Assembly (NCBI RefSeq): GCF_019203185.1
Contig: NZ_CP078093.1
Coordinates: forward strand, 248,001-312,000
Origin: Crassaminicella indica
Lineage (GTDB): Bacteria; Bacillota; Clostridia; Peptostreptococcales; Thermotaleaceae
Reading direction: 5' to 3'
Length of the DNA stretch: 64,000 bases
The first letter of the stretch is position 1; every line of letters begins with the position of its first letter. This document shows, one piece after another, positions 18,140-26,898 of the stretch. The notes below the pieces were generated by a model, which saw nothing but the letters and a program-made list of their open reading frames with translations, was not told where the DNA came from and ran no database searches. The position numbers and the translations under genes were made by a program.

Positions 18140-19456
18140 TTATTTCAAATAATCATTCTTCTTATCCCTAACATAGGACATAAGATTTCCATATTCTCCA
18201 TTAAATACTGCTTCATACAAAGTATCTTTGTATATCAGGTACACCACATATTCTGCTTCTCCTTTATTATTTCTTCTTATGATACAATCTTTTATTGTTG
18301 CTTCTTGATTGATCTTTCCTAATATTTCTTCTTTGGTGATAGTTGGTAATATGAATTTTCTTTCTCTTGGGTATATAATCTCAAATTCACTTAACCGTCC
18401 ATCTGCTTTTAATTCTATATTAATTGCTTTCATAGCATCATAAACATCATTATTTTTTTCCATGTATGAATATTTCATATATACTAGGTTTCCCTTCTCA
18501 TCATATTTTCCTTTTTTCTTACAACAATAAGGTTCTTTATTAAATTTCATCATAATATTTTTAGCAATTTGATCTAATTCATCTTGTGTATATTTTTTTG
18601 TTGTACTTACTCGCCATCCCGTAGCTATTATAACAATCTTATTGGTTTTTTTATTATATGTTACATAATAATCTACATCTGGTTTATCCTTTTTTACAGC
18701 AAAAGTATCTTTGTAAGAATTCCCCTCTTCATAAGTTTTAAAAATATATTCTTCCTGAATCATGTCATCTTCTTCTTGATATTTTAAGGTTTGATCTGGT
18801 ACTATTTTTGAAAAAACTTCTTTACAATAACCCTTTGCCTTTTCAACGTCTAGATCTTTAAAATCCCCTTTGTATATTTTTAAAAAACTATATTGTTTGC
18901 TCTCTAATAAATCTTGTGCATTTTTAGAATAATCATTATATATATCTACAATTCTCTTTTTTAATTTTTTCTTGTTTTCATAATCCCATTTAGACCGAAC
19001 ATCTTTTACTATAATCCTATATTCTTTTATTAGGTGATCTGTATAATCATATAAATTTTTTAGGTATTTTTCTTCTGATGGAGTAATCTTGCCATCATAC
19101 AATATATTTTGAATAACATCGTTGACATCATAATACATCCAATCACATTCATAATCTCCATGATAGCGTACTTTACCTATACTTCTAGCATCACAATTTG
19201 ATAAATGAAAATTCCATACTATATTTTTATTGATAAATACCTTTTCTTTATTAAATCTATGTTCTTTTAAAACTAATATATTTGATAATTCATCATTAAA
19301 GTTTTCTAGCTCTACCCCAAAAGCTTCAAAATCATTATACATTCTATCTTTTAAACCACAATAACCATTAATAACCATTTGTCCATAGTAACCCCCTATT
19401 ACATATATAATAACGCATAAAATTATATATATAATCGCTTTATGTGCTTTTTTCAT
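18140..19456 (-). CDS. membrane-anchored PepSY/YpeB-like protein
   Basis: A 438-residue protein with one N-terminal membrane anchor (AIIYIILCVIIYVIGG, about 8-23) and a long hydrophilic exported part. The middle is charged and helical. The C-terminal half shows repeated patterns resembling PepSY units, for example a stretch ending VYLIYKDTLYEAVFNGEYG. This resembles the spore germination protein YpeB, partner of the lytic enzyme SleB, but similarity is weak and no sleB is adjacent. Low-complexity Lys/Asp/Tyr-rich composition. The 3' end of this gene survives in the second segmental copy at 23806-23837, so it was part of the duplicated unit. Confidence 0.6.
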   Translation of the reverse strand: MKKAHKAIIYIILCVIIYVIGGYYGQMVINGYCGLKDRMYNDFEAFGVELENFNDELSNILVLKEHRFNKEKVFINKNIVWNFHLSNCDARSIGKVRYHGDYECDWMYYDVNDVIQNILYDGKITPSEEKYLKNLYDYTDHLIKEYRIIVKDVRSKWDYENKKKLKKRIVDIYNDYSKNAQDLLESKQYSFLKIYKGDFKDLDVEKAKGYCKEVFSKIVPDQTLKYQEEDDMIQEEYIFKTYEEGNSYKDTFAVKKDKPDVDYYVTYNKKTNKIVIIATGWRVSTTKKYTQDELDQIAKNIMMKFNKEPYCCKKKGKYDEKGNLVYMKYSYMEKNNDVYDAMKAINIELKADGRLSEFEIIYPRERKFILPTITKEEILGKINQEATIKDCIIRRNNKGEAEYVVYLIYKDTLYEAVFNGEYGNLMSYVRDKKNDYLK

Positions 19457-19589
19457 TTTTATTCCCCTTTTGATTTATAGATTATTTTTAAATATTTATT
19501 TAATCCTTTCAAATCGTATTTATCTATATTTTTCCATATCTATAATCTATACTTAAGATTTTGTACTGTTGCCTTTAAAACATACTTAT

Positions 19590-19790
19590 TAAGATCAACT
19601 GCCACCGAGACATTAAGCGGTGGCTTGTTCCTAACCAAGTAGTGCCAACGATACTTAATATTTCTTTTGAGATGTACTCAATTCCTTTTCTCTAAAGGTT
19701 CATAGCACCTATTCTATCATCATTAGAAGTATAAATGCAATTTTTGCAACAGAAGGTAGGTGTTTTCTTGTTTCTGTTATTGTTAGTGTA
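19590..19790 (-). pseudogene. TnpB (IS200/IS605 OrfB) C-terminal fossil
   Basis: The minus strand encodes CCKNCIYTSNDDRIGAMNL, the typical C-terminal zinc-ribbon of TnpB, followed by a stop and then RKGIEYISKEIL in the same frame. Upstream domains are absent. A CCACCG/CGGTGG hairpin (19602-19623) just past it resembles the right-end hairpin of such elements, where the guide omega-RNA would lie. Confidence 0.75.
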
Positions 19791-19822
19791 TTTCCTTCTA
19801 TTGCATTAAAATTATATGTTAA

Positions 19823-19921
19823 CTATACATCATAATATTTCTTTAAATTATCTATTGCAGTTTTTGAAAAAGGTCTTTTACTATCTAATGGTTTTTTCTT
19901 TTCATCTATTTTTTCAAACAT
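19823..19921 (-). pseudogene. 32-codon remnant resembling a Fic-family N-terminus
   Basis: MFEKIDEKKKPLDSKRPFS... ends at a stop after 32 codons. DEKK-xLDS-xRP resembles the start of Fic/DOC proteins. A good AGGTGG ribosome site remains 7 nt before the ATG. The catalytic part is missing. Confidence 0.45.
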
Positions 19922-20272
19922 AAATTCCACCTCATTAACTTTGTTAAATATAATTTTATCATACATATAATTATTTTATCTTCTAATATCAATCTCTGGT
20001 ATCCAATTTTTTATAAAATTAAAAGCCATGACATAATCCTTCTTCAATATATCCCTATGATATAGTAAAATAATCATATACTTCCGTATCTTTATTAAAC
20101 ATATTTTCTAAGTCTTTTTCCCCGCTCTCTAAAACATCTTTTTCTAATAAATCTCTATTAAAAATAAATGCTAATGGAATTTCTTTACCAATTAATTAGC
20201 AATATAATTTTTGATAATATTATATTTTTACAAAATTTGTCATTGGGCATCAAAATAAATATTGAATTTTCA
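19922..20272. other. gene-free stretch with a decayed coding fragment
   Basis: No intact gene. On the minus strand 20055-20200 reads GKEIPLAFIFNRDLLEKD... VYDYFTIS before a stop, which looks like the tail of a lost protein I cannot identify. Part of this is repeated at 23838-23935. Confidence 0.4.
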
Positions 20273-20312
20273 AAGTCCAGTAGAAAATATCTTATCGATA
20301 TCTACTGGACTT
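20273..20312. terminator. 12-bp-arm hairpin, copy 1
   Basis: AAGTCCAGTAGA (20273-20284) and TCTACTGGACTT (20301-20312) are perfect inverted repeats. The same hairpin is at 24008-24047. It may be a terminator or a mobile-element end; no strong T-run follows. Confidence 0.5.
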
Positions 20313-20378
20313 ATTATATCATGGCATATTTATGATTTATATACGTCGAATTTTTGATGCTTACATTGCTATTCAATA

Positions 20379-20413
20379 ATAGGGACACTTTATTGTCAAA
20401 AATCTGTCCCTAT
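20379..20413 (-). terminator. hairpin at the 3' end of the lost rpn copy 1
   Basis: ATAGGGACA/TGTCCCTAT arms, 9 bp, with a matching copy at 24114-24148 just past the intact rpn-like gene. In this copy only the last codons of that gene remain next to the hairpin. Confidence 0.5.
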
Positions 20414-20440
20414 CATACTTAATTGAGCAAATTTTGGATC

Positions 20441-20556
20441 TATGTCAATATATTAGACACAAAAAGTTGAACTTTTTATGCAATCTTTCTAGCCAACTCT
20501 TCACATTTTTGTGGAGATATATACCCAATACTACTATGAATCCTTTTTCTGTTGTA
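20441..20556 (-). mobile_element. IS3-family element fragment (right end)
   Basis: The sequence is nearly identical to the reverse complement of about 30427-30550, covering the end of orfB and the terminal inverted repeat (TATTAGACACAAAAAGTTGA). The similarity stops at 20556, 12 bp before the oldest repeat of CRISPR array 2. It is a truncated insertion-sequence remnant. Confidence 0.85.
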
Positions 20557-20568
20557 TATGGAGCTTCT

Positions 20569-22626
20569 ATTTCAATACATCTAATGTTTTGGTTCTACAC
20601 AGCTCTACCCCACTTTTCGCAAACGTAAAAACAGATTTCAATACATCTAATGTTTCGGTTCTACTGTATTACGCGAAACACTTATGACAGCTGCATTAAT
20701 ATTTCAATACATCTAATGTTTCGGTTCTACTCTTGAAAAATATCAAAGGGATTATCCAGTACACATATTTCAATACATCTAATGTTTCGGTTCTACCAAT
20801 AGGAGCTAAAAATGGATATGATGCTGAATGCGATTTCAATACATCTAATGTTTCGGTTCTACCCAAATCTGTTTTTCAATTAGATCAGTATTTATATATT
20901 TCAATACATCTAATGTTTTGGTTCTACTGGCTTAGCTTAGGGGGCGGAACATTCAAAAAAAAATTTCAATACATCTAATGTTTTGGTTCTACAATACTTG
21001 TAGAGTATCCTGAAGCAGCTATTGGCAATTTCAATACATCTAATGTTTTGGTTCTACTAGCATCTATTAATCCTGGAGCCTTCTTTTCTACCATTTCAAT
21101 ACATCTAATGTTTTGGTTCTACTTGAGAGGAATTACAATAAAACTAGAGAAGTAATATTTCAATACATCTAATGTTTTGGTTCTACGATTATCCAGCGCA
21201 TCTGGGACGCATTGCCATTCACTATTTCAATACATCTAATGTTTTGGTTCTACTCATTTGGAGCAGCGACTTTCATATAATTCTTATGTATTTCAATACA
21301 TCTAATGTTTTGGTTCTACTTTTTAAAAGAATTTTCAAAAAGACTTAAATAAAAAATTTCAATACATCTAATGTTTTGGTTCTACTCTGCCCAATATCAC
21401 GCCATTTTTTTGTTTGTGTAATTTCAATACATCTAATGTTTTGGTTCTACACATTTTCACCTGCATGAAAAGTTGCCTTATTAGCAATTTCAATACATCT
21501 AATGTTTTGGTTCTACATTATTTACCTCCCTCTAAGTATTTTTCTATTTCTTATTTCAATACATCTAATGTTTCGGTTCTACTAAACATAACGCTAAAGA
21601 AAATCAAATAGAATTAAAATTTCAATACATCTAATGTTTCGGTTCTACAAAGGGGGCGAAAAAGAAAGTGAGTTTAGGCGAAAATTTCAATACATCTAAT
21701 GTTTCGGTTCTACTCGTGTCTAATTCTTTAAGCTCAACTCTTATCCCTATTTCAATACATCTAATGTTTCGGTTCTACGCAAAAGTATCTCTGCCAATCG
21801 TATGTGCTTCTATAATTTCAATACATCTAATGTTTCGGTTCTACTAAGATTTATTAACTTTGTCAAAATATCATAGTCTTATTTCAATACATCTAATGTT
21901 TCGGTTCTACTCTTCAATTCTATTCCATAATTTCATACATTCTTCAATTTCAATACATCTAATGTTTCGGTTCTACGTTTTAGGTGCTTTTAATTGGCTT
22001 TTTCCAGTTGCATTTCAATACATCTAATGTTTCGGTTCTACACCAAATAAATTTCATCTATATCCAATCTATGCCATATTTCAATACATCTAATGTTTCG
22101 GTTCTACTTGGGTCAGTAAATACTCTGTTAATAGTCCTTCGAATTTCAATACATCTAATGTTTCGGTTCTACGTTTCTTTGAGTCAACTTGAGAGACAAT
22201 TTGTCCTATTTCAATACATCTAATGTTTCGGTTCTACGCTAAGCGAACTAAAGAAGAAAGTAAAAAATATAATTTCAATACATCTAATGTTTCGGTTCTA
22301 CAGAGACAATGGGTTATGCAGATTATGTTTAGCTAAATTTCAATACATCTAATGTTTCGGTTCTACAAAAAATGACAGCTGAAGAAATTGCAAAGAAGTA
22401 ATTTCAATACATCTAATGTTTCGGTTCTACAGCTCTAGGAGATAAAGTTATGGAACTTTCTGGTTTATTTCAATACATCTAATGTTTCGGTTCTACAACT
22501 TCTGCTTTAAGCTTTTCTTCTAATTGTATTTATTTCAATACATCTAATGTTTCGGTTCTACAATAGAGAGCTTTTTTATTTTTAGGTCTTATTACAATTT
22601 CAATACATCTAATGTTTCGGTTCTAC
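20569..22626 (-). CRISPR. CRISPR array 2: 32 repeats, 31 spacers, type I-B-like
   Basis: Same 30-bp repeat as array 1, with spacers mostly 34-37 nt, all different from those of array 1 by eye. Transcription is predicted on the minus strand from the leader at 22627. Position 22 of the repeat (plus-strand reading) is T in the first repeat and in ten consecutive repeats from 20898 to 21516, and C in the others, including the seventeen nearest the leader. The oldest end abuts an IS3 fragment. No cas genes nearby. Confidence 0.98.
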
Positions 22627-22817
22627 CATTGAAAAATAAACCTTTATTAATTTTAGTATATACAAACTTTTGTGTATTTTCAATTCTTTTAGCTATTTCT
22701 TCATAATGATTTTGCTTTTAATAAATTCCATAATAAAATCATCTTAAAAATTAGTAATTTCAAGTATTATACGGTTTTAAACAATTTTAATCTCTATGAA
22801 ATCATATTAATTTATTG
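22627..22817 (-). promoter_or_regulatory. CRISPR leader of array 2 with sigma-A promoter
   Basis: Matches the leader of array 1 over 191 nt with three substitutions. On the minus strand TTGAAA (22683-22678), 17 nt, TATACT (22660-22655). A 90-nt piece (22818-22907) follows that is absent from copy 1; both ends carry TTG. Confidence 0.85.
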
Positions 22818-22980
22818 ATAATTTTGCACTAACTTTTTGAATAATTATCTTAGTTTTTCTAATAGCTATTTTAACTTATTTCCTAATTATTCCAAGTGAA
22901 TTTTTTGCAAGTAACCCCTTGAACTTTATTGAATGATGATATCATAATCCTTAAGCTTAAAGATCACGTCCTTGCAGTTA

Positions 22981-23466
22981 CTATCTTAAAAAATCATCAA
23001 ACTTACTCAATATATCTTGCTTTTCACCATCTTCAATATAGTTAGTAAGTATTTCAAAAGTTCTTATATCTATCTTTTCATCATCAAGAAGTTTTAGTAA
23101 TTCTTCCATTAAAATACCTGTCTGTCCACTAATACTACAAGTTGGACTACAATGAATCCCTACTATCCCAACAATCTTATATTCTTTATTGATGTACTCT
23201 TTTATTATTTGTATATTCATTAACACAATTTCTCTACATATTTTCCTATATTCATATGAATCATACTCTTCTTTGCTCATAGGTTTTCGATCTAGTCCTA
23301 AAAACAAGTACTCTGGACAAGGTAATTGATGTATACCAATGCCTGAATCTAATATTTTTTTTATAATACTGGTATATGCTCCCTTTGCTCTTGCTAGAGG
23401 TTTTACTACTGTATTTTGATTTAATATGCAGTGTGAAATAAAAATAACTTTTTTAGATCTATTCAT
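22981..23466 (-). CDS. CD3072-family TudS-related putative desulfidase, copy 2
   Basis: 161 residues. It differs from copy 1 at only three residues that I can see (IFISH for ILISH, MNIQ for MNMQ, ILTN for IPTN) and keeps all the conserved Cys (SHCILNQN, LPCPEY, HCSPTCS). The start overlaps the end of the truncated ECF copy as in copy 1. Because its coupled upstream gene is broken, translation may be reduced. Confidence 0.85.
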   Translation of the reverse strand: MNRSKKVIFISHCILNQNTVVKPLARAKGAYTSIIKKILDSGIGIHQLPCPEYLFLGLDRKPMSKEEYDSYEYRKICREIVLMNIQIIKEYINKEYKIVGIVGIHCSPTCSISGQTGILMEELLKLLDDEKIDIRTFEILTNYIEDGEKQDILSKFDDFLR

Positions 23467-23805
23467 TGGTACTTCTTCCTTTAATAATACTATTTGGAAT
23501 ATGATTGATTAATAATGCAACAAGAAAACAACTAACAAGCTTATCCAAAATATTGCCTGTAATTCTAGGAATAAATGCTGCCGTAAAAATGGTTTTTCCT
23601 GATTGTGCTAACCAAGTAAAAATAACATCATTTCTATCGCCTGTTATTCCTCCATAAATCCAAACAGCAATAGGTGTACCAATAAGAGGTGCTATGACAG
23701 CTAAAATACATCCAACAATCATTGCCATTCTAACATTAAATTTATATTTTCTTGCAATAAAACCTACAATTAATCCCATAGTGATATTTACCAATGCAAA
23801 AGGAT
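23459..23805 (-). pseudogene. ECF transporter S component, copy 2, 5'-truncated
   Basis: The last about 112 codons match copy 1 closely (NITMGLIVGFIARKYKFN... to the same GRSTNE end), but the first about 76 codons and the ribosome site are missing at the deletion junction. Without the first membrane segments it is unlikely to work. Confidence 0.9.
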
Positions 23806-24007
23806 CTTGTTATAACATTTTATTTCAAATAATCATATACTTCCGTATCTTTATTAAACATATTTTCTAAGTCTTTTTCTAATAAATCTCTATTAAAAAT
23901 AAATGCTAATGGAATTTCTTTACCAATTAATTAGCAATATAATTTTTGATATTATTATATTTTTACAAAATTTGTCATTGGGCATCGAAATAAATATTGA
24001 ATTTTCA

Positions 24008-24047
24008 AAGTCCAGTAGAAAATATCTTATCGATATCTACTGGACTT
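24008..24047. terminator. 12-bp-arm hairpin, copy 2
   Basis: AAGTCCAGTAGA/TCTACTGGACTT, identical to 20273-20312, lies downstream of the rpn-like gene. Confidence 0.5.
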
Positions 24048-24113
24048 ATTATATCATGGCATATTTATGATTTATATACGTCGAATTTTTGATGCTTACA
24101 TTGCTATTCAATA

Positions 24114-24148
24114 ATAGGGACACTTTATTGTCAAAAATCTGTCCCTAT
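24114..24148 (-). terminator. hairpin just past the rpn-like gene
   Basis: ATAGGGACA/TGTCCCTAT arms begin 10 nt after the stop codon. The loop is large and the T-run weak, so termination is only likely. Confidence 0.5.
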
Positions 24149-24157
24149 CTATCATAC

Positions 24158-25090
24158 TTAATTAATTTCTCTTTTTATTTTTTCTATATCTTCTTTACTT
24201 AATTCTGATGCCTTTATAATTTTTTCAACATCTACTCCTAATAGCAATAAATTCCTTACCATTTCTTTCTTTCCTTGCTGTATTCCCTGCTGTATTCCAC
24301 ATTGTATCCCCTGTTGCATTCCCTTTTTTTCTCTATGCTTAAATTCTTCTTCTAGCTTTCTTCCTAAATTGCTTACCATATCATCCACCTCCATTTCTGA
24401 TACTTCTACCAGTAATCTATATATATTCTCTTTTTTCTCTCCTTCAAACCCATTCTTAAATATATTTAAAAGCCAACTTCTAAATGATTTTTCCTGCTCC
24501 TTTGTTGCACTACTTCTTATTATTCTTCCTATTAATTTAAGTCTTTTTATTATTTCTTCTATTTCTACATCTTGATCTAATAAAAATACACTACTTACTA
24601 CATTTGCTATATTAAATAATTCTTCCTTATCCATTCTATTTACATCAAATAATAAATATTTAAAGTCTACAACATTTTCTTCGAATAATTCATATCCATT
24701 TAATATTTCTTTAAAGCTTCTTACTGCTGTCCATGTATTCTTTCCATTATATAATACTATCGGCACTATTACTGGTAATCTATAATTTTTTCTCTTCTTG
24801 ATATTTTCATCTGTATTTTTAAGCTCATCTCTCCATATCTCCGTCATATACATCAAGAGCCTTATTGGCATTCTAAAGTCTACTCTCGATTGTAGCTCTA
24901 ATAATACATAAAATATTACATCTTTTCCATCTATATTCACTTTATATACTATATCTGCTTCTTCCTCTTTAAAATCTTCTTGTATAAATTCTTTATCTAT
25001 TAGTATTAAATTTTCTTCTTCTATTATATCTACCCATTCTTTTTTTACAAAACTTCTTAAAAAGTCTATAAACTTCTTCTCTATCAACAC
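24158..25090 (-). CDS. Rpn-family PD-(D/E)XK nuclease / putative transposase
   Basis: A 310-residue protein of the recombination-promoting nuclease (Transposase_31-like) family. Core residues are in KEEEADIVYKV near 44 and FYVLLELQSRVDFRMP near 60 (the E-x-Q of the nuclease site). The C-terminus has the usual repeated GIQQGIQ-type linker and ends IEKIKREIN. The family normally begins with an HDK motif about 15-20 residues earlier; here that part is missing or degenerate and the only starts are GTG/TTG. An AAAGGAGGT site lies about 60 nt further upstream, so the 5' end may be damaged. Confidence 0.8.
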   Translation of the reverse strand: MLIEKKFIDFLRSFVKKEWVDIIEEENLILIDKEFIQEDFKEEEADIVYKVNIDGKDVIFYVLLELQSRVDFRMPIRLLMYMTEIWRDELKNTDENIKKRKNYRLPVIVPIVLYNGKNTWTAVRSFKEILNGYELFEENVVDFKYLLFDVNRMDKEELFNIANVVSSVFLLDQDVEIEEIIKRLKLIGRIIRSSATKEQEKSFRSWLLNIFKNGFEGEKKENIYRLLVEVSEMEVDDMVSNLGRKLEEEFKHREKKGMQQGIQCGIQQGIQQGKKEMVRNLLLLGVDVEKIIKASELSKEDIEKIKREIN

Positions 25091-25344
25091 GACCGTCTCT
25101 ACATGTGTTTTGATAGAAAAGTGATAAATTTTCGCAAAAAATAAAATTTACCTCCTTTTACCCCCTCTGCATTTAGAAATTTTTCTATATTTTGATTCAA
25201 TAGAAAACACCTCATATATTTTTTGTATAAAGTGTATAATTTAGATATCTAAGGTCTTCAATATTATGAAAATTTGTGAAACATAATCCTTTTATTAGAA
25301 TATACTCATTATCTAACCATTCTATATGAGAATTATCACCTTCG

Positions 25345-25488
25345 TCCCAACTCCAATATAATAATAGCCAAGTAGAAGGACAAGTAAGTAAATTAAAGCG
25401 AATTAAACACTCAATGTATGGAAGGTCAAAAATAGACTTACTTAAAAATAAAGCTATATTTCAAAGCTTATTTAACAACATAAAATAA
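25345..25488 (+). pseudogene. ISL3-family transposase C-terminal fossil
   Basis: The plus strand reads NNSQVEGQVSKLKRIKHSMY then GRSKIDLL and a stop. This is the typical C-terminus of ISL3 transposases (S-x-x-EGQ-x-x-xLK-x-IK-x-MYGR). No start, DDE core or terminal repeats remain. The rest of 25091-25550 is AT-rich and shows nothing else. Confidence 0.7.
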
Positions 25489-25550
25489 ACTATTTATCGG
25501 AAGAACCATTTTAGACTTGTAATTTATAAGTGCAAAAGTTGAGTTAATAA

Positions 25551-26285
25551 TTATTTAAATCTCGTAATACTTTTAATTAATTCATGGCAGTTACTTATAC
25601 TACGAAAGTATAATGCACTAAAAATTAATAACAATAATAATATACTATATATACTTATAAACTTTATTTTATCATTTCTTTTCAATTTAAAATAAGATTT
25701 ATTTTTATATTTCTTAGTGAAATCATAGGTTTGATATATACTTATTGCGAAAATAATACATAACATAACCTTTCCTTTTAAACTTTTTGCTAATATAAAC
25801 AAATATAATAAAAATGGCAATCCTAAATAACATATGATAGGAGATATTGTTTCTGCTATATAACCTCCATCAAGAGGTTTTACAGGAATTAAGTTTATTA
25901 GATTTAACATTATTGAAATAAAGCTTAACACAAAAAATGTAGTCTCCCCTGTAAACCAATAAATTACATAGTAAATAAATCCAAGTAGCCCTCCAAGCAA
26001 GGGGCCTCCTATTGCAACAATCGCATTTTCTTTGCAATTTTCAATATTTTCATGAAGTATATATGCTCCAAAAGGAGTAAATCCTCCAAAAACAACTTTT
26101 CGGTTTAAAAATCTTGCTGCAAAGTAATGTCCTAATTCATGTACAATAGGAATTAAAATATATCCTACTGCATAATAAAAATTAATAGCACCACCTAATA
26201 CTACTATTGTTAAAAGAATTGTTAAAACATTAAACATTATCTTTTTAAGGCTTGCTTTCTTCGTTAAATTCATATTATCTTTCAT
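25551..26285 (-). CDS. M50-family (site-2 protease-like) membrane metalloprotease
   Basis: A 244-residue polytopic membrane protein. The zinc site HELGHYFAARF is near residue 50 within a membrane segment, and NLINLIPVKPLDGG near 140 provides the second conserved motif. About five or six hydrophobic segments. Site-2 proteases cut membrane-embedded substrates such as anti-sigma factors or pheromone precursors. No such partner lies next to it. Flanked by mobile-element fossils on both sides. Confidence 0.85.
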   Translation of the reverse strand: MKDNMNLTKKASLKKIMFNVLTILLTIVVLGGAINFYYAVGYILIPIVHELGHYFAARFLNRKVVFGGFTPFGAYILHENIENCKENAIVAIGGPLLGGLLGFIYYVIYWFTGETTFFVLSFISIMLNLINLIPVKPLDGGYIAETISPIICYLGLPFLLYLFILAKSLKGKVMLCIIFAISIYQTYDFTKKYKNKSYFKLKRNDKIKFISIYSILLLLLIFSALYFRSISNCHELIKSITRFK

Positions 26286-26369
26286 ATTATTAACTTCCTT
26301 TTCTAAATATTAGTTCATGAATTATACAACGATCCTAACACAAGGAGAAACACTAACATTATACTACAT

Positions 26370-26585
26370 ATACGTGAACTCTCCCTCCACTTGCTCACAC
26401 TGAAGTGGGGGTTTCTTGGTGTATCCAAGAACTTTTCCTGCCTTCCATAACATCCCCACATTCACTACAAGTTTTTGATGATGGATACCATCTATCTATT
26501 TTATGAAGTTTTCTTCCATACCACTTTGCTTTATATTCAAGTATAGTAACAAATTTATACGTATCCGTCAAAAAATAGATGCATA
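26370..26585 (-). pseudogene. second TnpB fossil with right-end sequence
   Basis: The minus strand encodes KWYGRKLHKIDRWYPSSKTC followed by SECG, the C-terminal RuvC/zinc-ribbon part of TnpB. The frame then changes to unrelated sequence containing CCCCCACTT...AAGTGGAGGG, a hairpin typical of IS605-type right ends. N-terminal two thirds are missing. Confidence 0.7.
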
Positions 26586-26898
26586 GAAAATAAATTTAAT
26601 ACCTAATAAAATTTAATCCAGTATGAGAATTATCTCTTACTGGATTGATCCTTTTTTAGTTCAATTTTTAGTTCTTTTGGGAGTTCAATGGCCCAAGGAA
26701 AAAGCTTACCATGCTCTTCTCTAAGCTTTTTTTCGATTTCATAAATCTTCCCAGTCAATAGCTGGTGATTCTTCCTTCATAACAGATAACTCCTACTATA
26801 CAATAGATTTTGTTATCTGTTATTCTAGCAAAGTAAAGTACAAACTACTAGGCAGAAAATCTTTGACGGTTACAATTATTTAGTGCGACAGCACCTTT
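26586..26898. other. gene-free stretch with short reading frame and a dyad
   Basis: On the minus strand about 26655-26765 reads YEIEKKLREEHGKLFPWAIE then LPKELKIELKK to a stop, without a convincing start; I cannot identify it. ATAACAGATAAC (26779-26790) and GTTATCTGTTAT (26812-26823) form a perfect 12-bp dyad of unknown role. Confidence 0.5.

Larger units (their letters stand above)
16540..20424. repeat. segmental duplication, copy 1 (longer)
   Basis: This segment (leader, TudS-like gene, ECF gene, YpeB-like gene, fossils, two hairpins) is matched by 22627-24163. Copy 2 lacks sequence equal to about 17636-18124, 18157-20077 and a 24-bp piece near 20115. Copy 1 lacks a 90-bp piece present at 22818-22907. 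Matching parts are nearly identical, so the duplication is recent. Confidence 0.9.
22627..24163. repeat. segmental duplication, copy 2 (deleted derivative)
   Basis: Aligns with 16540-20424. The ECF gene is cut at 23805 and joined to the last codons of the YpeB-like gene (23806-23837 equals 18125-18156). This is then joined to 20078 onward at a shared 10-bp AAATAATCAT. A further 24-bp loss near 23880 lies between two TCTTTTTC repeats. Confidence 0.9.

Noticed and set aside
14632-22626. Open reading frames running through the CRISPR arrays with repeated peptides such as NTSNVSVL or SRTETLDVLK
   Set aside because: They are translations of the 30-bp repeats (multiples of three with some spacers) and have no ribosome sites.
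25091-25210. Extended N-terminus for the Rpn-like nuclease starting near the AAAGGAGGT site
   Set aside because: The frame reached from that site ends at a TAG before the nuclease frame; joining them needs a frameshift that I cannot prove.
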